NCBI GenBank assembly: GCA_964458325.1
Contig: CAYWIM010000009.1
Location: 1 to 64,000 of the forward strand
Reading direction: 5' to 3'
Origin: JAGMXM01 sp964458325
GTDB lineage: Bacteria > Verrucomicrobiota > Verrucomicrobiia > Limisphaerales > UBA1319
DNA: 64,000 bases
The notes under the pieces were generated by a model. The model made no database searches. It was not told the origin of the DNA and saw only the letters and a program-made list of their open reading frames with translations. Every line of letters starts with the position of its first letter. Position 1 is the first letter of the stretch. This document shows positions 24,657-33,907 of this stretch, in pieces. The position numbers and the translations under genes are program-made.

Positions 24657-27068
24657 TTAGCGTGGGCGATCGCCGGCGCGCGGCGTGATGAACAGGCGAT
24701 CCATCTTCGTTCCGGCCTCGCGCACGCGCAGCTGGAGGTGGACGATGCCGGCCTGCCAATCGAGTGCCATCTGCGCTCGTCCGCCCCCGATAGCCAGCGG
24801 GATCCATTGCCAGGTCTGGCGCACGCCGGTCGGCCAGTCCGTCCGGCTGAGAACCTCCCCGTCCTCGGTGAACGCGCGCACATAGAACGAATCGTTCTCC
24901 GGCGTTGGCGCCTGCACGCGGCCCCAGAGGTAATACTCTCCACCGTCAGCCACCTGGAGCTGCCAGGTCGCGGCGCCGATCGCGCTGCTGCCCTTCTCGC
25001 CGGGTTGGGCTTGCATCCAGATAAACAAGCTGCTCGAGGCTCCAGCGTCTTCCCCGGCGGTCATCGGCGAAATCATACGCCCCCCTTCGGCTTCGAAATA
25101 AACTCCTTCCGTTTTCGACAAAACCACCGGGCTTCCAGCGCGCGTCTTCGCACGCCAGCTGCGGATCGGCTCGAGGTCCTCGAGCAGCCGTTTTCCCACG
25201 TCGTCCCCATCCACCGATAGCAAGGCGCGCGACGGAGACGGCTCCAGCCCAAACGGCGCGGACTTCGCCGCATCCGCGCCGACAGCAACCGTTCCATCGG
25301 CGCCGGCCACCGACACGCGGACGCGCTCGTCGCTCGCCTCGATTTCCTGGCGCGCGGCAGCGAACTCCCGGGACCATTTCTCGAAGGCGGCGGCATCCGC
25401 CAAACCGCTGCCGATCCGGATCCAGAACGCCGCGCCCGCCCTGGCTTCCGCGGCGTCCGGCCAGGCGCCGGCATGATGCGTCACGGTCAGCCGCACTGCG
25501 CCATACGGGTTGTCGTCGAACACAAAACTCGCAGGCGCATGTTTTCCGTCGAGGCCGCGTGCCCATGGCAAGCGCACGCCCACCGCGGCAGCGCCTTTGC
25601 GCAGGATGAGCGCTTCTCCGGGTTTCACCGAGAAGTCCCATGGACGGTCCTTCGGGGTGTCGAGGCGTTTCCCGCGAAGCCAGAAGCCGTCCACATCCAG
25701 GGGCATCACAAAGTGCGACTCGAGCGTCTGCGTTCCGGATGGGACGTCCTTGGCTCGGTAGAGGGCGAGGCCGAGCGCGTCCCCGCGCCGCTGGGCCGCC
25801 GCCCAGAACGGAGTCAAGTGCAACGTCTTGGCGTGGGCCTGGCTCTCCTGGATCTTCACCTTGCCGTAGGGATCGTGCCGGCCGTCCGGGAGAAAATAGC
25901 AGCGGACGCCCTCCCGCGGCCCTGGCAGGTCCGCGCACAGCGGGAGGTCCATCGTCCGGTAGCCGGCGCCCGCGGTGCTCAACGTCACGTCGCGGCAAAG
26001 ATAGTGCGTCCGCGATTCCGCCGGCTCGAATCCCCAGATCTGTTGCACCAGGCGCGGGAAACGCGTTTCGCTCATGGCCTTCAGGCGCGCGGGCGGCCGC
26101 CAGCGGGTGAACGCGTTGACGATGAAAGTGACCCGGTTCTTCTCATCCGCCGGCAACCAGCCGTTGGCCGTCATCTGCTGGTCGAGAAAGCCCAGGCCGC
26201 GCAGGTAATCGTAGTCCCGGCTGCGGGCGCCACCCAGCTTCTGCGCCGGGGGAAACCAGTTGAGCGCGATATCGGTCCAGAAATACTCGAGCAGCACCCG
26301 GGCCTGCCGCCGCCCGCGTTCGTTTTGGGCGAAGGCTTCGATCAGCACGAGGTCATCGAGGTCCACACCGTAGTAGGTGGGGCTGCAATACTCGTGGATG
26401 CCGCATTCCCACATCGCCAGCAGAAAGCGGTCGAGCCGAGCGTAGCCTTCCGCGGCGGCGGCGGGCTGCTCCATGGCCTCTCCCAAAAGGATCAGGTTGC
26501 CCGCATTCATCAGCGCGATGTTGCTGTAAGTTTCGGCCACGCGATGGCCGATCAAACCGTGGATGGCGAGCTCGAGAACTCCGCGCAGCTTCTCTCGAGC
26601 GGCCGGGGGCAGGCTCGTCTGGTGGCGCATCCAGAGCAGCGCCGCGGTTTGCATGCAGAAATCCACCGCATTGACATCCCACACCTCCGCGTGCTGCCAG
26701 CTCCAGCGGAAGTTGCCATAGGTGCGGCTCTGCGGATTGCGGTCCTGCATTTTCGCCGCAAGGTCGAATACCGGTTCCAGCCTCTCGAGATGCGTTTTCG
26801 CCTCACACCAGGCCAGGGCGGCGCCAAACAGGTCGCGCGATGCAACCGTCGGCGGCTGCTGGCTGGCCGCTCGCCAGGTGCGTTCAGCCATCTCGACCGC
26901 GGCCCGGACGATCTCATCGCGCGACGGCCGCGCGACGGCCGCATCGGCGGCATCCGCCATGGACGCTGCACAAGGCCGGCTCGCAGAACATGCGATCAGC
27001 GCGATTCCAATCAGCCACCGGCAAATTCGCACAGCACAGAGCGTCCCACACCAGGCTGTCATTGGCAA
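24657..27068 (-). CDS. Large secreted alpha/alpha-toroid-type protein, polysaccharide-lyase-like
   Basis: About 803 residues with a signal peptide (LIGIALIACSASRPCAAS). The N-terminal half is alpha-helical with the look of heparinase/alginate-lyase toroids (TYGNFRWSWQHAEVWD, RVAETYSNIALMNAGNL, HEYCSPTYYGVDLDDL). The middle is beta-rich, and the C-terminal ~130 residues form a beta-sandwich with YYLWGRVQAPTPENDSFYV and QLRVREAGTKMDRLFI, a galactose-binding-like module common in verrucomicrobial secreted proteins. No defined family name can be given from sequence alone; cutting an acidic polysaccharide is a guess. Its stop (24657-24659) lies 5 bases from the edge of the sppA duplication, so that event spared the gene. 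Confidence 0.8.
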   Translation of the reverse strand: MPMTAWCGTLCAVRICRWLIGIALIACSASRPCAASMADAADAAVARPSRDEIVRAAVEMAERTWRAASQQPPTVASRDLFGAALAWCEAKTHLERLEPVFDLAAKMQDRNPQSRTYGNFRWSWQHAEVWDVNAVDFCMQTAALLWMRHQTSLPPAAREKLRGVLELAIHGLIGHRVAETYSNIALMNAGNLILLGEAMEQPAAAAEGYARLDRFLLAMWECGIHEYCSPTYYGVDLDDLVLIEAFAQNERGRRQARVLLEYFWTDIALNWFPPAQKLGGARSRDYDYLRGLGFLDQQMTANGWLPADEKNRVTFIVNAFTRWRPPARLKAMSETRFPRLVQQIWGFEPAESRTHYLCRDVTLSTAGAGYRTMDLPLCADLPGPREGVRCYFLPDGRHDPYGKVKIQESQAHAKTLHLTPFWAAAQRRGDALGLALYRAKDVPSGTQTLESHFVMPLDVDGFWLRGKRLDTPKDRPWDFSVKPGEALILRKGAAAVGVRLPWARGLDGKHAPASFVFDDNPYGAVRLTVTHHAGAWPDAAEARAGAAFWIRIGSGLADAAAFEKWSREFAAARQEIEASDERVRVSVAGADGTVAVGADAAKSAPFGLEPSPSRALLSVDGDDVGKRLLEDLEPIRSWRAKTRAGSPVVLSKTEGVYFEAEGGRMISPMTAGEDAGASSSLFIWMQAQPGEKGSSAIGAATWQLQVADGGEYYLWGRVQAPTPENDSFYVRAFTEDGEVLSRTDWPTGVRQTWQWIPLAIGGGRAQMALDWQAGIVHLQLRVREAGTKMDRLFITPRAGDRPR

Positions 27069-27126
27069 TCATTCCGCCCGGCAATCGGCAGAATGATTCA
27101 CTCTTCCGATGTCGTGTCCCGGTCCA

Positions 27127-30093
27127 CTATAGCGATAGCCGGAAGAAACGCTGCGGCTCGGGCCCAATCGCGTTGGTGTGGGGGCTGGTTGCGCCGGGGA
27201 TCGGCGCATAGGTTCCGAGGATGTTGGTCGCCGTCTGCAGCGTGAAGTGGGGGGTGTCCCATCTGAGGATCACGTCTGCACCGCTGCGCTCGACTCCCAG
27301 AACGGGTCGGCTGATCAGCGGATACAACTGGGACTGGGGCACGGGCTGCTTCGGGATGCCGGTGGCGGACCAGCTCAGCTTCGCCACCGCGCCCCCGGTC
27401 TTTTCATAGTATTCGAGCACGAGGTCGCTCTTGGCATTCGGGAGCGCCAGCGTGCCGCTCCACTCGGTGGGGGATTGCGGGATCCATTGATTGATCACCA
27501 ACTGTCCGCCCACCCACAACCGCACACCGTCGTCGGTGGTGGTGTAGAACGTGTAGGCGCCGGCTCCGAGCGGCTCGATCTGGCCCGACCAGCGCGCCGC
27601 AAAGTAGTTCGTCGCGACCGGCGAGCCGGGCGCGCCCTCGAGCCAGTCGAAGTTGATCGCCGGGTCCACGCGGCTCAAGGCCGGCGCGCCGTCAAACGGG
27701 CTGGGAGGCGCGTCCTCGGTATAGGTGGGATTGTTGTAGTAGCTGCCGCTCAGGCCGGCGCCGGCGCCCGGCACGACGCCCGGGGCCAGCACGTCCAGCA
27801 CGGCCACGACGCTGGTGACCGATCCGTACATATTCGCCACCACCACGTCATAAAAGCCGCTGTTGGCGATCTGCGCGTTCGGCACGGAAAGCGCCGCGCT
27901 CGTCTGGCCCGCCAGGTCCAGCCCATTGAAACGCCACTGGTAGCTCAACGGGTACCCGATCGCGACATGGCCATCAGCTCCCACCTGGAAATTCCCGGTT
28001 TCGCCAACATGCACGACCGCGCGGACCGGCGGGTTCGTGACGGTGGGAACGGGATCCAACACCGTGAGGGTGACATCGGTGCTGACGCTTGGCCCATAGG
28101 GATTGGACGCGACCACGTCATAAGGGCCGGCGTCCCACGATTGCGCGTTGCGAATGGTGAGCGTCGCGTTGGTCGCATCGAAGATGTCTACGCCATAGAA
28201 ACGCCATTGGTAGGTCACGGGATATCCGCTCGGCACATTGCCGCTGGCGGCGGCGCTGAAGGTCGCGTCCTGGGTGAGGTACACCGTCAGAGAAACAGGC
28301 TGGTTGGTGATGGTGGGGACCGGCGACAGCACGGTGAGGACCGCGCTGCGTTCGGTGGGGCAGGTGCCATCGTGGACCTTCACCGTGTACACGCCGGCAT
28401 CCGCAGCCGTTGCATGGGCGACGGTATAGGAGCTGGCCGTGGCGCCGGGCAGGTCGAAGCCGTTGAGGCTCCATTGATAAGTGAAGTCGCCAGGCCCCGT
28501 CGGGACGACGGAGAAGGCGGCGTCTTGAGTCTCGAACACTCGCTGGTTCTCCACGGTGCCGACATTGACGAAATGGCCCTGGCTCTGTCCTACCGGCAGC
28601 AGCAGCACATCGAACGAGATGGGCTGGCGCAGGTCCACGATCGGGAATGGCTTTCCCTGGCCCTGGAATGTCGCCCGCAGCCAATCCTGGTTTGAATCGT
28701 CTTTGAATTGCCAGCTCATGAACAGGCAACGGTCGCCGGACGCCACATTGGTGCTGACGACCACGGACTCGTCGGGCGAGACGGCTCCTGGCGGGGGGGC
28801 GAGCAGGTACGGCGTCGGGGCGGTGCTGGTGCTGCCGGACTGGCTCGGCTTGGTGATCAGCACGGCGGTCGCGCCGTTGGCATAGCTCTCGAAATCCTCG
28901 ATGAGGTTGGTGCCGTTCATGAAGTTGTCGATATAGATCGAAAAGGGCCCGGAGTCCTGCGTGTCCTGGACACAGAACGCGATGGCGTCCAGGACGGCCC
29001 AGTCATTGCTCAGCCAGGAATTGCCATAGGCGCCCGACCATCCGAAGAGGGGATCGGTCGCCCGGTCAAAGGAGATGTGCTGCCAGCAGGTGCTCGGCGT
29101 CAGCGCCAGACCTCCCGTGGGCGCCACCCCGAAGGCGCCATCAACGGTGCCATCCGCTTTGAGGAAAACCAGATGGCTGCCCAGCGGAGCGCTGCCGCTG
29201 GCGCCGATGACGTGGTTCGTGGGGGCAGTGTCGGCGATGCTCAGCGACAGACGAAGCTGAGGATTCGCGCCGCCGCCCACAAAGGGCCCGGTCGTCACTT
29301 TGCAGCTCTCGATGCCATCCTTCCACTGGGTCGCGACAATCACCTGGCGTTTGACCAGCGGGACCGTCGGCACCACGTTCACCCCCTCGACCAGGCCGGC
29401 CGCCAGTTCCCCGAGCTGCGTGTAGGCGCTGCCGTCAAACGCATAGACGGTGACTTTCTGGGCGCTGCTGCTCACGGCGGGGACGTTGACAAAGGTCTGC
29501 CCGGCCGCCAGCGGCCCGTTCACGGTCGTCAACTGGGGCAGGCCCATCAGGCAGACATCGTTGGTGTTCACAAAACGAAACGCGTCCGCATAGGTGCGAC
29601 TGGTTGCGCCCGAGAGATGGGAGAAGGTGATCGTCGGCTGAGTCACGCCCGGATTCAAGTCGATCGTCCCGATCCGGAACCATTCGTTAACACCACGGGT
29701 CTGCTGGAACCCCGTCGTGGTCTCGGGCAGACCGGCGCCGCCCTCGGTGGCAATGCTGACCACGATGTCCGCCGAAATGCTCGAGGCGGTGGCGTGGGTG
29801 ACTTCAACGAAATAGTGGCCGCCCGCTTCCCCCAGTGTCGGCAGGATGCTGAACGAGCTGGCCTGTGTGGCAAACCTCGATCCAGGCCGCCCGCCGTCCA
29901 AGCCTGCCGCGCTGCTCTTGATGCTGGAGTTGGCCCAGTTGCCGGAAAGCTCGCAGTAGGGCGGGCATGAGTTTTGACCCGACTTCAGACGGGTCTCGAT
30001 GATCACAACGTCCGCCCTCGCCAACGACAGTCCAGCGGCGACCAAGCCGCAGATGGGGAGCAGACATGATCCGAAGAAATTCGACGTTTTCAT
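27127..30093 (-). CDS. Giant secreted Ig-like/PA14 protein
   Basis: 988 residues from ATG 30093 (signal peptide ending near SLARA). The N-terminal domain (VIIETRLKSGQ ... HYFVEVTHATASSISADIVV ... TITFSHLSG) resembles the golvesin-like/xanthan-lyase C-terminal jelly roll. Three Ig-like domains (about residues 511-768) are marked by FTYQWSLNGFDLPG, VTYQWRFYGVDIFD and LSYQWRFNGLDLAG. A PA14 domain follows (LSGSYYNNPTY ... YTFYTTTDDGVRLWVGG, about 783-921), a sugar-binding fold. The last ~60 residues are the short module ending PQRFFRLSL. Probably a secreted or surface carbohydrate-binding protein; no catalytic site is visible. Confidence 0.88.
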   Translation of the reverse strand: MKTSNFFGSCLLPICGLVAAGLSLARADVVIIETRLKSGQNSCPPYCELSGNWANSSIKSSAAGLDGGRPGSRFATQASSFSILPTLGEAGGHYFVEVTHATASSISADIVVSIATEGGAGLPETTTGFQQTRGVNEWFRIGTIDLNPGVTQPTITFSHLSGATSRTYADAFRFVNTNDVCLMGLPQLTTVNGPLAAGQTFVNVPAVSSSAQKVTVYAFDGSAYTQLGELAAGLVEGVNVVPTVPLVKRQVIVATQWKDGIESCKVTTGPFVGGGANPQLRLSLSIADTAPTNHVIGASGSAPLGSHLVFLKADGTVDGAFGVAPTGGLALTPSTCWQHISFDRATDPLFGWSGAYGNSWLSNDWAVLDAIAFCVQDTQDSGPFSIYIDNFMNGTNLIEDFESYANGATAVLITKPSQSGSTSTAPTPYLLAPPPGAVSPDESVVVSTNVASGDRCLFMSWQFKDDSNQDWLRATFQGQGKPFPIVDLRQPISFDVLLLPVGQSQGHFVNVGTVENQRVFETQDAAFSVVPTGPGDFTYQWSLNGFDLPGATASSYTVAHATAADAGVYTVKVHDGTCPTERSAVLTVLSPVPTITNQPVSLTVYLTQDATFSAAASGNVPSGYPVTYQWRFYGVDIFDATNATLTIRNAQSWDAGPYDVVASNPYGPSVSTDVTLTVLDPVPTVTNPPVRAVVHVGETGNFQVGADGHVAIGYPLSYQWRFNGLDLAGQTSAALSVPNAQIANSGFYDVVVANMYGSVTSVVAVLDVLAPGVVPGAGAGLSGSYYNNPTYTEDAPPSPFDGAPALSRVDPAINFDWLEGAPGSPVATNYFAARWSGQIEPLGAGAYTFYTTTDDGVRLWVGGQLVINQWIPQSPTEWSGTLALPNAKSDLVLEYYEKTGGAVAKLSWSATGIPKQPVPQSQLYPLISRPVLGVERSGADVILRWDTPHFTLQTATNILGTYAPIPGATSPHTNAIGPEPQRFFRLSL

Positions 30094-30444
30094 AGATCTT
30101 GGTCTTTCCGTTTTCTTGCTCGCCCGGCAGGGGCGCTGCCCGCTTCCCTTGTCCGCGACCCAGCCAATCTCCCGCTCACACCCAAACCACTGGGCCGCCT
30201 TTCCTGGCGGCTTTGGGAGAATCGGATGAAAGCGGCTTGCATGCATCTCACAGAGCGACGGCCTGCCGAGGAGTCAATTGTGAAACATCGCCCGCCAGAA
30301 CCAGGAAGTCAACGCCTTTGTCAGCCTCCGGCGCCGGCCGAATGGACCACGACGGAAGCGCGCTCAGAAGGAGCGCCCACATTCTTGTCGGCCTCGGCAA
30401 CTGGTGACCCGGCCTGCATTATGCTGGCTGCCGGTTGACAACTC

Positions 30445-30466
30445 GGCGCGCAGCGGAGTGCGCGCC
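30445..30466. repeat. Perfect 8-bp-arm palindromic repeat
   Basis: Arms GGCGCGCA and TGCGCGCC enclose a 6-base loop GCGGAG and are followed by CTACCCT. A decayed version is at 128-154, also followed by CTACCCT. This fits a REP-like dispersed element. Confidence 0.55.
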
Positions 30467-30852
30467 CTACCCTGCAGGTTGAATTTCCGCGTCATTCCGC
30501 GTGGTCGGCGGGCACAAATCCGCGGCTTGCAACTGGATGCCTTTTCGCGTTCTTCGCGCCTTCGCGTGAGATAAATCGCGCAGCTTGAAAGCTGCGGCTG
30601 CGACAAACCGCCTCCTCACGCCGGCAGCTACGGTTTGCGAGCTGAATGGCGGCCGCTCCGTGTGCGCCGCACCGCTGTCTGCATGCTCACAGCCCCGCGA
30701 TGCGTGGCGCGTTGCCCGGCATATGTCAACTATTTAGACCCCTGGGCGTAATCGGCTGGACCGCTCGATGGGGCCAGGCCCATGCTCCCACCAGTTGTGG
30801 CTCGCCCCGATGCCGGCGCTATGGGCGCCGTGAAATGGCAGGCGCCGGGTCG

Positions 30853-30889
30853 GGCCTGCCTGCCGCGCTCCGCCTGGCGCAGGCAGGCC
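30853..30889 (-). terminator. Strong hairpin directly after the MOT1 transporter stop
   Basis: GGCCTGCCTGC (30853-30863) pairs perfectly with GCAGGCAGGCC (30879-30889) around a 15-base loop, one base beyond the stop codon at 30890. There is no T-run on the transcribed side, so it may act as a transcript-stabilising structure or a factor-assisted terminator rather than a classical intrinsic terminator. Confidence 0.4.
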
Positions 30890-32068
30890 TCAGTCATGTC
30901 CCAGACTGAGCCTTCCGGCCCGCGCCAGGTAATAGAGCGCGGTGCCGACCAGCATTCCCACCACATAGCCATACGGCAGGCCGCCCGCCATCAATCCGAC
31001 CAGCAGGGCGATCATGAATTCACTTTTCACCGCTGCCGTGTCGCGCACCAAGGCCAGCATCGTCCAGCCCTCAAATACCAGCAACACCCCGAGGACCGGC
31101 AGCGGAAACAACTGGCTGAACCGATCGAACCCGGCGCTCAGGAAGAGCCCGGCCAGGGCGAAGAACGATCCGTAAATGACCACCGATCCGCCGGTGCGTC
31201 CGCCGAAGGCGTAATGCCCGGCCATGCCTCCCGATCCATGGCATACCGGGATCCCTCCCAAGAACGGGCTGAGCAGGTTCATCAAACTGTAGGTCACCCC
31301 GAGGCGTCGCACGGCAAGCGGACGGTCGGGGAAGAAGTCCGCTGCCACTTGCCGCGTTGCGAGAATCGAGTTGCCGAGGGACAGGGGGATTTGCGGCAAC
31401 GCCAGCACCCAAAAGCCCATCCACACGTCCGGCCATGCCGGGACGCGCGGTTGCGGCAGCCGGAAACCAAAGGTGGAGCTGCCGGCGCACTGGTCAGCGT
31501 GAAACAGCAGCGCGTAGGCCAGGCCCAGCCCAATCACCGCCAGGGCGGCAGGCAGGCGGCGATTTCCCGCCAATACCAGAGCCAGCACAAACGCCGCGCC
31601 CGCCAGCGCGTACCCCCACCCGCCATCCGAACGCACGTAGTCGGTGAACGCCAGAGATACCAGCTGCACGCCCAGCCCGAACTGGATGCCTCGCACGACG
31701 CACTTGGGCACGGCGCCCGCAAGCCATTGCAGCAAGCCGGTGAGCGCCAGCGCCAGCATCACCACGCCGATAGCCAGACCAGCGCCGTAGATGAGGTTCG
31801 GAGCCAGTTTCTGCGTGATGACCAGCACTGCCACCGCCTTCAGCGGCTGCACCGGCATCGGCATGCGATACGCGATCCCGGTGAGAATCTGCATCGCGCC
31901 AAACATCACCAGCACGCTGGCCGCATCGAGCCCGGCAGCGACCACCATGCCCACCACGAGCGGCAGGTCCGTCCCCAGGTCGCCAAACGCGCCCGCCAGC
32001 TCGTGCCGGTCGAAACGGAGAGGGCACACGGATCCTTCCACTCGGACGGGTAAGGGATTTGCCGCCAT
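30890..32068 (-). CDS. MOT1-type molybdate/sulfate transporter
   Basis: 392 residues with about ten hydrophobic segments. Two signatures identify the MOT1-like family (PF16983): ELAGAFGDLGTDLPLVVGM near the N-terminus and GGIPVCHGSGGMAGHYAFGG after the middle. It lacks the STAS domain of SulP proteins. The family imports molybdate in algae and plants, and bacterial members are annotated as putative sulfate or molybdate transporters; the substrate here is not settled by sequence. Given the sulfatases, sulfate is possible. It is divergent from kdsD with about 208 bases between them. Confidence 0.85.
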   Translation of the reverse strand: MAANPLPVRVEGSVCPLRFDRHELAGAFGDLGTDLPLVVGMVVAAGLDAASVLVMFGAMQILTGIAYRMPMPVQPLKAVAVLVITQKLAPNLIYGAGLAIGVVMLALALTGLLQWLAGAVPKCVVRGIQFGLGVQLVSLAFTDYVRSDGGWGYALAGAAFVLALVLAGNRRLPAALAVIGLGLAYALLFHADQCAGSSTFGFRLPQPRVPAWPDVWMGFWVLALPQIPLSLGNSILATRQVAADFFPDRPLAVRRLGVTYSLMNLLSPFLGGIPVCHGSGGMAGHYAFGGRTGGSVVIYGSFFALAGLFLSAGFDRFSQLFPLPVLGVLLVFEGWTMLALVRDTAAVKSEFMIALLVGLMAGGLPYGYVVGMLVGTALYYLARAGRLSLGHD

Positions 32069-32276
32069 CGATCGTTGTCGCCGCTTGCCGCGATTTTTTC
32101 GGTTCGTTCTCTTTCGCGCCAGAGGGCGCGCGGCCTCCCGCGCCCCGTTCCCTGAACGCGTTGCGCCGCTGGAGACCGATTATCCACCAGCACACTGTCC
32201 TCGTCAAAATCGTAGTTGCTTCAACACGAATCGCATTGACTCCTGGAGCCGGTATCGTTCCATTTTGGCATAGGTT

Positions 32277-32939
32277 ATGAGAAACATTTGGAATAGTGAT
32301 CCGGACTCCATCGTTCAGCCCGGCACTGCCGATTTGGATCCCCAGATTGTCCGCGACATCCTCGCAGCCGAATCGAGCGCCATCCGGAACATCCCGGTGG
32401 ATGACAGCTATGGTCGCGCGACACAGCTGATTCTGGAAGGGGTCCACCGCCAGGGTGGCAAGGTGGTCTGCAGCGGCATGGGCAAGGCCGGCCAGATCGC
32501 CCTCAACATCGCGACCACCTTCAGCTCGACTGGCACACCCGCCATCTTCCTGCACGCCGCCGACTCCGCCCATGGCGACCTGGGTGTGCTCCAGCCGCAT
32601 GACGTCTTGTTCCTGATCTCGAACTCAGGCAAGACAACCGAGCTCCTCCAGCTGGTGCAGTTGGCTGAGCGGTACCGGCCCGGATTGAAAAAGATCGTGC
32701 TGACCGGCCATCCGGATTCGCCGCTGCTGAGATTCGCGGATGTAATACTCCGCACCGGCAACCCGCCCGAAGTCTGCCCGCTCGGGCTCACTCCCACCAC
32801 CTCCACCACGGCGATGACGGTCATCGGCGATATCCTGGTCGTGCTGCTGATGAAAGCGACCCGATTCGGCAGGGATGACTACGCCTTGCGCCACCACGGC
32901 GGCTACCTCGGCCGCCTGGTCCGGAACGACCTGCCATGA
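32277..32939 (+). CDS. kdsD: KpsF/GutQ-type arabinose-5-phosphate isomerase (SIS domain only)
   Basis: Converts ribulose-5-phosphate to arabinose-5-phosphate, the first step of Kdo synthesis. The SIS domain shows CSGMGKAGQIALNIATTFSS, SAHGDLGVL, LISNSGKTTELLQL and the C-terminal ALRHHGGYLGR. At 220 residues it lacks the tandem CBS domains of the usual ~320-residue KdsD, so it is the short form and may escape CBS-mediated control. Its TGA overlaps the kdsA ATG (ATGA, 32936-32939), which strongly supports the assignment. Confidence 0.92.
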   Translation: MRNIWNSDPDSIVQPGTADLDPQIVRDILAAESSAIRNIPVDDSYGRATQLILEGVHRQGGKVVCSGMGKAGQIALNIATTFSSTGTPAIFLHAADSAHGDLGVLQPHDVLFLISNSGKTTELLQLVQLAERYRPGLKKIVLTGHPDSPLLRFADVILRTGNPPEVCPLGLTPTTSTTAMTVIGDILVVLLMKATRFGRDDYALRHHGGYLGRLVRNDLP

Positions 32940-33727
32940 AACAAGCCACTTCATTCTTTCTGATCGCCGGCCCCTGTGTGGTCGAAAGCGCCCAGCTGCT
33001 CGATACGGTCGCGTCACACGCGAAGGAGGTCTGTGCCCGCTTGGGAATCCCGCTGGTCTTCAAAGCGTCGTATGACAAGGCCAACCGCACCCGGCTCGAC
33101 AGCTTCCGCGGCCTCGAGAAACAGAAGGCCTTGGAGCTCCTCGCCGCCGTGCGCGCCCGCCACGGCGTCCCCGTTCTCACCGATGTCCACGAGTCCGCTG
33201 ACTGTCCGATCGCCGCTCAGTTCGTCGATTGGCTGCAGATTCCCTCCTTTCTCAGCCGGCAGACGGATCTTCTCCTTGCCGCAGGCCGCACCGGCAAGGG
33301 CGTCAATATCAAGAAAGGCCAGTTCATGGCGCCGGAGGCCATGCGCTTCGCGCTCGAGAAGGTCCGCGGCACGGGCAACCATCAGGTCTGGATCACCGAG
33401 CGCGGCACCACCTTCGGCTACCACGATCTCGTGGTCGACATGACGGGGATTCCTCGGATGCGAGCCTTTGGCGCGCCGGTCGTGGTTGACTGCACCCACA
33501 GCGTCCAAAAGCCCAATCAGAGCGGCGGAGTGACGGGCGGCGACCGCGAGCTGATCGGGACCATCGCGTTCGCCGGCCTGGCCGCGGGAGCCGACGGCCT
33601 CTTCCTCGAGGTCCATCCCGAGCCCGCCCGCGCCGCCTGCGACGCCGACAGCCAACTGCCCCTGGCTGAGCTCGAACCCCTCCTGCGCAAGGGCTTGCGG
33701 GTCTGGAATGCCGCGCGCTCCGAGTGA
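32936..33727 (+). CDS. kdsA: 2-dehydro-3-deoxyphosphooctonate aldolase (Kdo-8-P synthase)
   Basis: 263 residues, normal length. Condenses arabinose-5-phosphate with phosphoenolpyruvate to Kdo-8-phosphate in the cytoplasm. Diagnostic segments: IAGPCVVES at the start, FKASYDKANRTRLDSFRG, TDVHE, IPSFLSRQTDLL, NIKKGQFMAPEAM, ITERGTTFGYHDLVVDM, DCTHSVQKP and FLEVHPEP. Translationally coupled to kdsD. Together they show that this organism makes Kdo, hence an LPS-bearing outer membrane. Confidence 0.97.
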   Translation: MKQATSFFLIAGPCVVESAQLLDTVASHAKEVCARLGIPLVFKASYDKANRTRLDSFRGLEKQKALELLAAVRARHGVPVLTDVHESADCPIAAQFVDWLQIPSFLSRQTDLLLAAGRTGKGVNIKKGQFMAPEAMRFALEKVRGTGNHQVWITERGTTFGYHDLVVDMTGIPRMRAFGAPVVVDCTHSVQKPNQSGGVTGGDRELIGTIAFAGLAAGADGLFLEVHPEPARAACDADSQLPLAELEPLLRKGLRVWNAARSE

Positions 33728-33853
33728 TTCGCCTGGGCAGACCCGCAGCCGGCCTTCTTCACCGATGAATACTCGCCAGGACGGCATTGCGGAACCTGGC
33801 GCCCCATGAAGGCCGCCTTTTAGGATTGGAATGCGGATGGGACATAGATCATG

Positions 33854-33887
33854 AAAAAAAGGCGGCCGGCCCTTCCGGCCGGCCGCC
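33854..33887 (-). terminator. Intrinsic terminator for the LamG protein gene
   Basis: A perfect 11-bp stem (GGCGGCCGGCC at 33861-33871 with GGCCGGCCGCC at 33877-33887, 5-base loop) is followed, reading the minus strand, by seven T (33860-33854). It lies 20 bases past the stop of the gene ending at 33908. Seen from kdsA there is no T-run, so it serves the minus strand. Confidence 0.85.
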
Positions 33888-33907
33888 CAAGCGAAAACCC
33901 CGGATAC

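Larger units (their letters stand above)
30094..30889. other. Long intergenic region with dispersed palindromic repeats
   Basis: Nearly 800 bases without a credible gene. It contains the repeat hairpin at 30445-30466, a phrase (TTCGCGTTCTTCGCGCC) typical of verrucomicrobial intergenic boilerplate, and the strong hairpin at 30853-30889. It should also hold the promoter for the giant protein starting at 30093. Confidence 0.5.

Noticed and set aside
25473..27245. A 590-codon plus-strand open frame
   Set aside because: Antisense to the 24657-27068 secreted protein, which has a signal peptide and recognisable domain patterns.
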